Assembly: GCA_032622095.1 (NCBI GenBank) | Contig: CP136063.1 | Span: 269,075,426-269,139,425 of the forward strand | DNA from: Siphonodentalium dalli | Lineage: Eukaryota > Mollusca > Scaphopoda > Gadilida > Siphonodentaliidae | DNA length: 64,000 nt | Direction of reading: 5' to 3' | Part shown: piece by piece, positions 60,305 to 64,000 of the stretch | How the letters are laid out: each line of letters opens with the position of its first letter | Position numbering within the stretch: position 1 is the first letter of the stretch | The notes under the pieces: generated by a model | Seen by the model: only the letters and a program-made list of their open reading frames with translations | What the model was told of the DNA's origin: nothing | The model's database searches: none | Translations under genes and position numbers: made by a program

Positions 60305-61302
60305 AAATCATGTAGATCCCAAGATTTTCAATCTGTCCAGCCGTAAACTCGATGATGACGAAATTAAACTCCTTGGGCGCGGAATGAAATTCACACCAGT
60401 TCCAAATAAACATTGTGAAGAATTGCATTCGGACATAGACGAGTTCTGTCGCAAAATACGCCTCAAGGACTTTTTCGCGGACAAAGATTCACACAGCGAT
60501 GGTTCTTTGGTCTGCAACAAGTCGTCATTCACACCACGTCAAGGTCGAAATTACGCACTGGACGAATACGTGAATAACCTAAAAACCATGCCTCTAAATG
60601 AACCCCCTGCTGCAGTCCGGGACAATATACCAAAGTCACAGAGAAAAGCATTGGACAGACTAAAACAGGACAGTTCTGTTATTATTAAGCAAGCCGATAA
60701 AGGGGGCGCAATTGTTGTTATGGATCGTGATTATTATCAGTTAAAAGCAGAATCGCTCCTTAAGGACAGAACCACATACACGGAAGTGGCAGATACTAAT
60801 AATAAAAATATTATGCGCAAAATTAGCAAACTGATAAAAAAAACATTCACAATGTCTTACAGAAAAAGAAGTTGACTATCTCAGAGTATTTGAACCTCGG
60901 TGCAGTAATTTTTATGGATTGCCAAAAATTCATAAATCTAAACTAATACAGCAATCAATTCAATGCCAGAAGAGCGAAAATATTGAGTTATTAAGAACCG
61001 AGGACCTCAAATTAAGACCAATCGTCGCCGGCCCAGTGTGTCCGACGCACAGATTGAGTAACCTTCTGGACATTCTGTTAAAACCACTGTTACCTAATAT
61101 TCCAAGTTATCTACGGGACAATATACAGTTCATCCGAACCCTACCCAGGACTGTCAAACCAGACGCTATACTAGCTAGTTTTGACGTTGTGAGTCTGTAT
61201 AGCACCATTCCACATAATTTAGGCTTGGAAGCTATACGATATTGGATCGTTAAATGTAGAGAATCAATAGATGAACGCTTCACAAAAGAGTTTATCACTG
61301 AA
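60246..61302 (+). pseudogene. PLE ORF2 / reverse transcriptase N-terminal half, frameshifted
   Basis: The frame is open from 60246, overlapping ORF1 by about 59 bases in the +1 phase; the first ATG is at 60384. The N-terminal PLE domain is clear: LSSRKLDDDEIKLLGRGMKFTPVPN, then CRKIRLKDFF, NKSSFTPRQGRN and IIKQADKGGAIVVMDRDYY. One extra A in a run near 60837-60844 shifts the frame at KLIKK. In the new frame the RT continues with LPKIHK, RPIVAG and the first catalytic motif SFDVVSLYSTIPH, then ends at FITE where the copy is truncated. The minus copy has one A fewer and reads through this point. Confidence 0.85.
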
Positions 61303-62040
61303 GAGAAGAATAGGGGTCTCGTTGGATTCACATCTAAAAATAGAATCTTTGGGGTCTAAAATTGGTTGTGGGTGTCTCGTTACCTTCACATCTAAAAATA
61401 GAATCTTTGGGTCTAAAAATTGTTTGAGGGTAAAATTGTTTGAGGGTAAAATTGGTTGTACTAAAATATTCCCAAAATATCAAAACCCAAAAAAAAAATT
61501 TCAAAACTTCCAAAAATTATTTTTTCCAAAAAATTTCAAAATCCCAAAACTTCAAAAATTTTATAACCCCAAAATTTCCAAACTTCCAAATTATCAAAAC
61601 CCCCAAAATTATTTCTCTAAAAAAAGTTTAAATAAAAAATTTATAACGAGTTTTCGGTTTCTCATAATCTCGATATTAAAAAAATGTCGAATGATAAATT
61701 ATTTGCGTGTAATATCTTTCGTTATTTTTTTTTGTTCAAATATTTGTCATGAAATTATTAATCGATGTGTATGGACAGTCGCTGTAATGTTGGACATTGT
61801 GACCATCGATATGAATGCATACATTCCAGTGTTTTATCGGACGCAGTTCATATAATTGTCATACCTAAAAATAGACACCATTACTTTTACATAAATAATA
61901 AACAGCGTTTATTCTTTACACTCTCTCTATCCCATATGACAGTCGTGTATTATCATGAATTATTGGAAGTATTCATATTTTGGAAGTTTTGGAAAATGGT
62001 AATGTGAAATTACAACCCTCCAGAATGAATTGTTCGCTGT
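61303..62040. other. Short direct repeats and low-complexity DNA
   Basis: Two copies of a ~65 bp unit with CACATCTAAAAATAGAATCT (about 61330 and 61388), then GTTTGAGGGTAAAATTG repeats. From 61470 to 61670 there is an A-rich run of AAAATTTC/TTCCAAAA words. A long frame through it is compositional. No gene. Confidence 0.6.
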
Positions 62041-62344
62041 ACACGCAATCACACACGCGACATTGGTGGTAACAATGTGTCTTTCACACCTTTGCTTTAC
62101 CAAATGAATTATATTATTTCCTCGGTCACAGTTATATGCTATTCAGAAAACATATCGATTTAATGTCTGAACAAACGAGTTAGTATCAATTAAGGTTGAT
62201 AAACTGTGTCATTCACATGATAATTAGTTAGCCAAAAAACATGCATACGTCCAGGACATTCAATTATAGAAATTGCTTTGATGACATTGTTATAACAACA
62301 TTACGTAATAACCACTTATCGCCCCCACATTCATACTTACGCTT
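62041..62344. other. Unassigned DNA
   Basis: About 300 bases of AT-rich sequence before the direct repeat; nothing recognised. Confidence 0.4.
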
Positions 62345-62547
62345 TGGACATTTTATCAGTTTATCACGTGATCAATAAATGTGGCAATCGGGTATCCACC
62401 GATGCCTGCAATATATTATTTATAATAATTGGACTCATTGATCTCACGTGAATAATACTCTTAGTTGTTCCAATAAAATAGTTATCAAATTCGATCACCA
62501 ATAGATTTGACTGTGGAATGTAATGACCTTTAACTTATTTATCGATC
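62345..62547. repeat. 0.2 kb direct repeat, left copy
   Basis: TTGGACATTTTATCAGTTTA through ATTTATCGATCT is almost identical to 63379-63584. It is followed by AAAGGGACACTCATTATG, which is repeated at the very end of the window. The pair brackets the minisatellite. Confidence 0.85.
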
Positions 62548-62589
62548 TAAAGGGACACTCATTATGAATGAATGTTAACAATACAAGCG

Positions 62590-63103
62590 CACAGAAAATG
62601 AGCAAATGAGGAATAAAAATGAGCAAATGAGCAAATAAATGAGCAAATGAGCAAAAAAATGAGCAAATGAGCAAGAAAATGAGCAAATGAGCAATAAAAA
62701 TGAGCAAATGAGCAAAAAAATGAGCAAATGAGCAAGAAAATGAGCAAATGAACAAGAAAATGAGCAAATGAGCAATAAAAATGAGCAAATGAGCAAATAA
62801 ATGAGCAAATGAGCAAAAAAATGAGCAAATGAGCAAGAAAATGAGCAAATGAGCAATAAAAATGAGCAAATGAGCAAAAAAATGAGCAAATGAGCAAGAA
62901 AATGAGCAAATGAGCAATAAAAATGAGCAAATGAGCAAAAAAATGAGCAAATGAGCAAAAAAATGAGCAAATGAGCAAGAAAATGAGCAAATGAGCAATA
63001 AAAATGAGCAAATGAGCAAATAAATGAGCAAATGAGCAAAAAAAATGAGCAATAAAATGAGCAAATGAGCAATAAAAATGAGCAAATGAGCAAAAAAATG
63101 GGC
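62590..63103. repeat. ATGAGCAA minisatellite
   Basis: Over 50 ATGAGCAA words, arranged as AAAATGAGCAAATGAGCAA units of ~18-19 bp with A-run variation between them. The minus strand is open in several frames for up to 239 codons because stop codons are excluded by the unit; the translation is a monotonous hydrophobic HLLIFLLICSF-type repeat and is not a protein gene. Confidence 0.95.
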
Positions 63104-63378
63104 ATACCTGTATGTAGGCCTATCAGTGGATGAATAGTCTGCCGGAGAAGTACTGTGTAGACAGGTCTTGACGGTAAGAGAGTCAGACGAGAAGTGAAGG
63201 CTTGGCTATTAAAACATAGTAATGCGATAGCGAACATCAAACGAGTCTGCGCACACATATCTGTCAAAAGGATACAATAGCAGTCATTGGTCAATTTATC
63301 CCCGGTGTCAGCTCAGTACCCAATCGGGACGAAGCCGAAGGTCAACTCATTTTTTTTTTTGCTCATTATAGTACGTCA
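63104..63378. other. Unique-looking DNA between minisatellite and right repeat
   Basis: No gene. Contains a T-run at 63350-63359. Confidence 0.4.
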
Positions 63379-63584
63379 CTTGGACATTTTATCAGTTTAT
63401 CACGTGATCACTAAATGTGGCAATCGGGTATCCACCGATGCCTGCAATTTATTATTTATAATAATTGGACTCATTGATCTCACGTAAATAATACTCTTAG
63501 TTGTTCCAATAAAATAGTTATCAAATTCGATCATCAATAGATTTGACTGTGGAATATAATGACCTTTAACTTATTTATCGATCT
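63379..63584. repeat. 0.2 kb direct repeat, right copy
   Basis: Counterpart of 62345-62547. Here TTATCGATCT is followed by 63585 onward instead of AAAGGGACACTC, which reappears only at 63983-64000. The right copy therefore seems to carry an extra ~390 bp at this point. Confidence 0.85.
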
Positions 63585-63975
63585 ATGTTAGAACATGGTC
63601 TTAACAAAAAACTTGACCATAACAAAAATTACCTTACATTTAGGCATGAATCTAATTAGACCATACGTAAATATTGTCAGCTTATCGTCTGATGAGCAAA
63701 TCCGATGTTTATCAAAAATAGTACAACTTCCAGTTGGTAATTACTCTTACGAATGAAGAGCGTTGAACATATACGAAATTACTACACGAATGAACTGAAA
63801 TTTATATTTTCACATCTTACCAACAACAGATACAGACATAGTCATAGTGTTATACTATCTTACATGTACCCATGCTATGACATCATTCGAATGGGCAATA
63901 CACTCAAGGAGTTAAAGTGACACGAAACAAGGGACGTGATGTAATATTGGTGTATGAATCTTAAAGGAACACAAG
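63585..63975. other. ~390 bp present only in the right repeat
   Basis: Lies between ATCGATCT and AAAGGGACACTC, which are adjacent in the left copy. TCT occurs at both borders and could be a 3-bp duplication, but no inverted ends are visible. It could equally be a deletion in the left copy. Confidence 0.5.
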
Positions 63976-64000
63976 ACACTCTAAAGGGACACTCATTATG

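Larger units (their letters stand above)
59013..61302 (+). mobile_element. Penelope-like retroelement, plus strand, 3'-truncated
   Basis: Contains ORF1 (59066-60304) and the first part of ORF2/RT (60246-61302). Homology to the minus copy stops after RT residues FITE, at about 61302, so the YIDD motif, thumb and endonuclease of this copy are missing. The part shared with the minus copy is very similar, so both are recent relatives. This copy supplies the 5' half that the minus copy lacks. Confidence 0.88.

Noticed and set aside
61271-61855. 194-codon frame after the PLE truncation point
   Set aside because: Starts in the RT remnant in another frame, then crosses short direct repeats and an A-rich low-complexity stretch; lysine/asparagine/phenylalanine-rich by composition.
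62495-63294. Overlapping minus-strand frames of 149-239 codons with HLLIFLLICSF-type repeats
   Set aside because: They run through the ATGAGCAA minisatellite, which lacks stop codons in these frames. Translation is monotonous and several frames are open at once.
62345-63584. LTR retrotransposon with 0.2 kb LTRs
   Set aside because: The direct repeats do not start TG and end CA in a clear way, there is no primer binding site or polypurine tract, and the interior is a minisatellite without gag or pol.

Overview
This window looks like repeat-dominated, non-coding nuclear DNA of a marine invertebrate, probably a lophotrochozoan such as a mollusc. The organism call is an inference of moderate-to-low confidence. 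It rests on the AT-rich composition, the many TACATGTA/ACCGGTA-rich palindromic stretches, LINE and Penelope-like retroelements, a tRNA-derived SINE with pol III boxes, and long diverged tandem repeats. I see no convincing host protein-coding gene, rRNA or functional tRNA. All recognisable coding sequence belongs to broken retroelements.

Layout. 1-3200: unannotated DNA, then a 5'-truncated LINE on the minus strand. 3330-6690: two tandem repeat families of about 160 bp and about 180 bp. 6735-9681: nothing recognisable. 9682-43409: a large duplicated domain made of blocks I call A (9682-12078), B (12079-12853), C (12852-14576) and D (15744-20050), then a three-copy array of a 3.0 kb unit E (20051-30353), then second copies A' (30354-32754), C' (35099-36765) and D' (38515-43409). 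Block B is a 775 bp fragment of E sitting between A and C; in the second copy that place is taken by 2.3 kb of different DNA (32755-35098). D and D' each carry a roughly 160 bp satellite array and a 0.53 kb hairpin-type MITE. Two DNA transposons inserted into E copies can be delimited exactly because sister copies keep the empty sites: a 975 bp hAT-like element with 8-bp target site duplication (TSD), and a 1018 bp element with 9-bp TSD.

43410-53423: a tRNA-derived SINE, then the most striking object, a 7.9 kb foldback element (45523-53414) bounded by a perfect 9-bp TSD. Its arms are built from a 209 bp satellite, 6 copies on the left and 10 on the right. Two further elements are nested in its right half, one of them precisely defined (1288 bp, 8-bp TSD, empty site preserved in the opposite arm).

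53571-61302: two Penelope-like elements (PLEs). The minus-strand copy keeps a reverse transcriptase with YIDD and a GIY-YIG endonuclease remnant, and is split by a 2.9 kb TA-flanked DNA transposon. The plus-strand copy has a head-to-tail 3'-end fragment, ORF1 with one in-frame stop, and a truncated, frameshifted RT. 61303-64000: low-complexity DNA, an ATGAGCAA minisatellite and a 0.2 kb direct repeat.

The window is therefore a nested record of transposition and segmental duplication rather than a set of cooperating genes. The near identity of some duplicates means uncollapsed haplotypes in the assembly must be considered as an alternative to true tandem duplication. All coordinates and identities come from reading by eye, so boundaries are accurate to a few bases only where a TSD is given.
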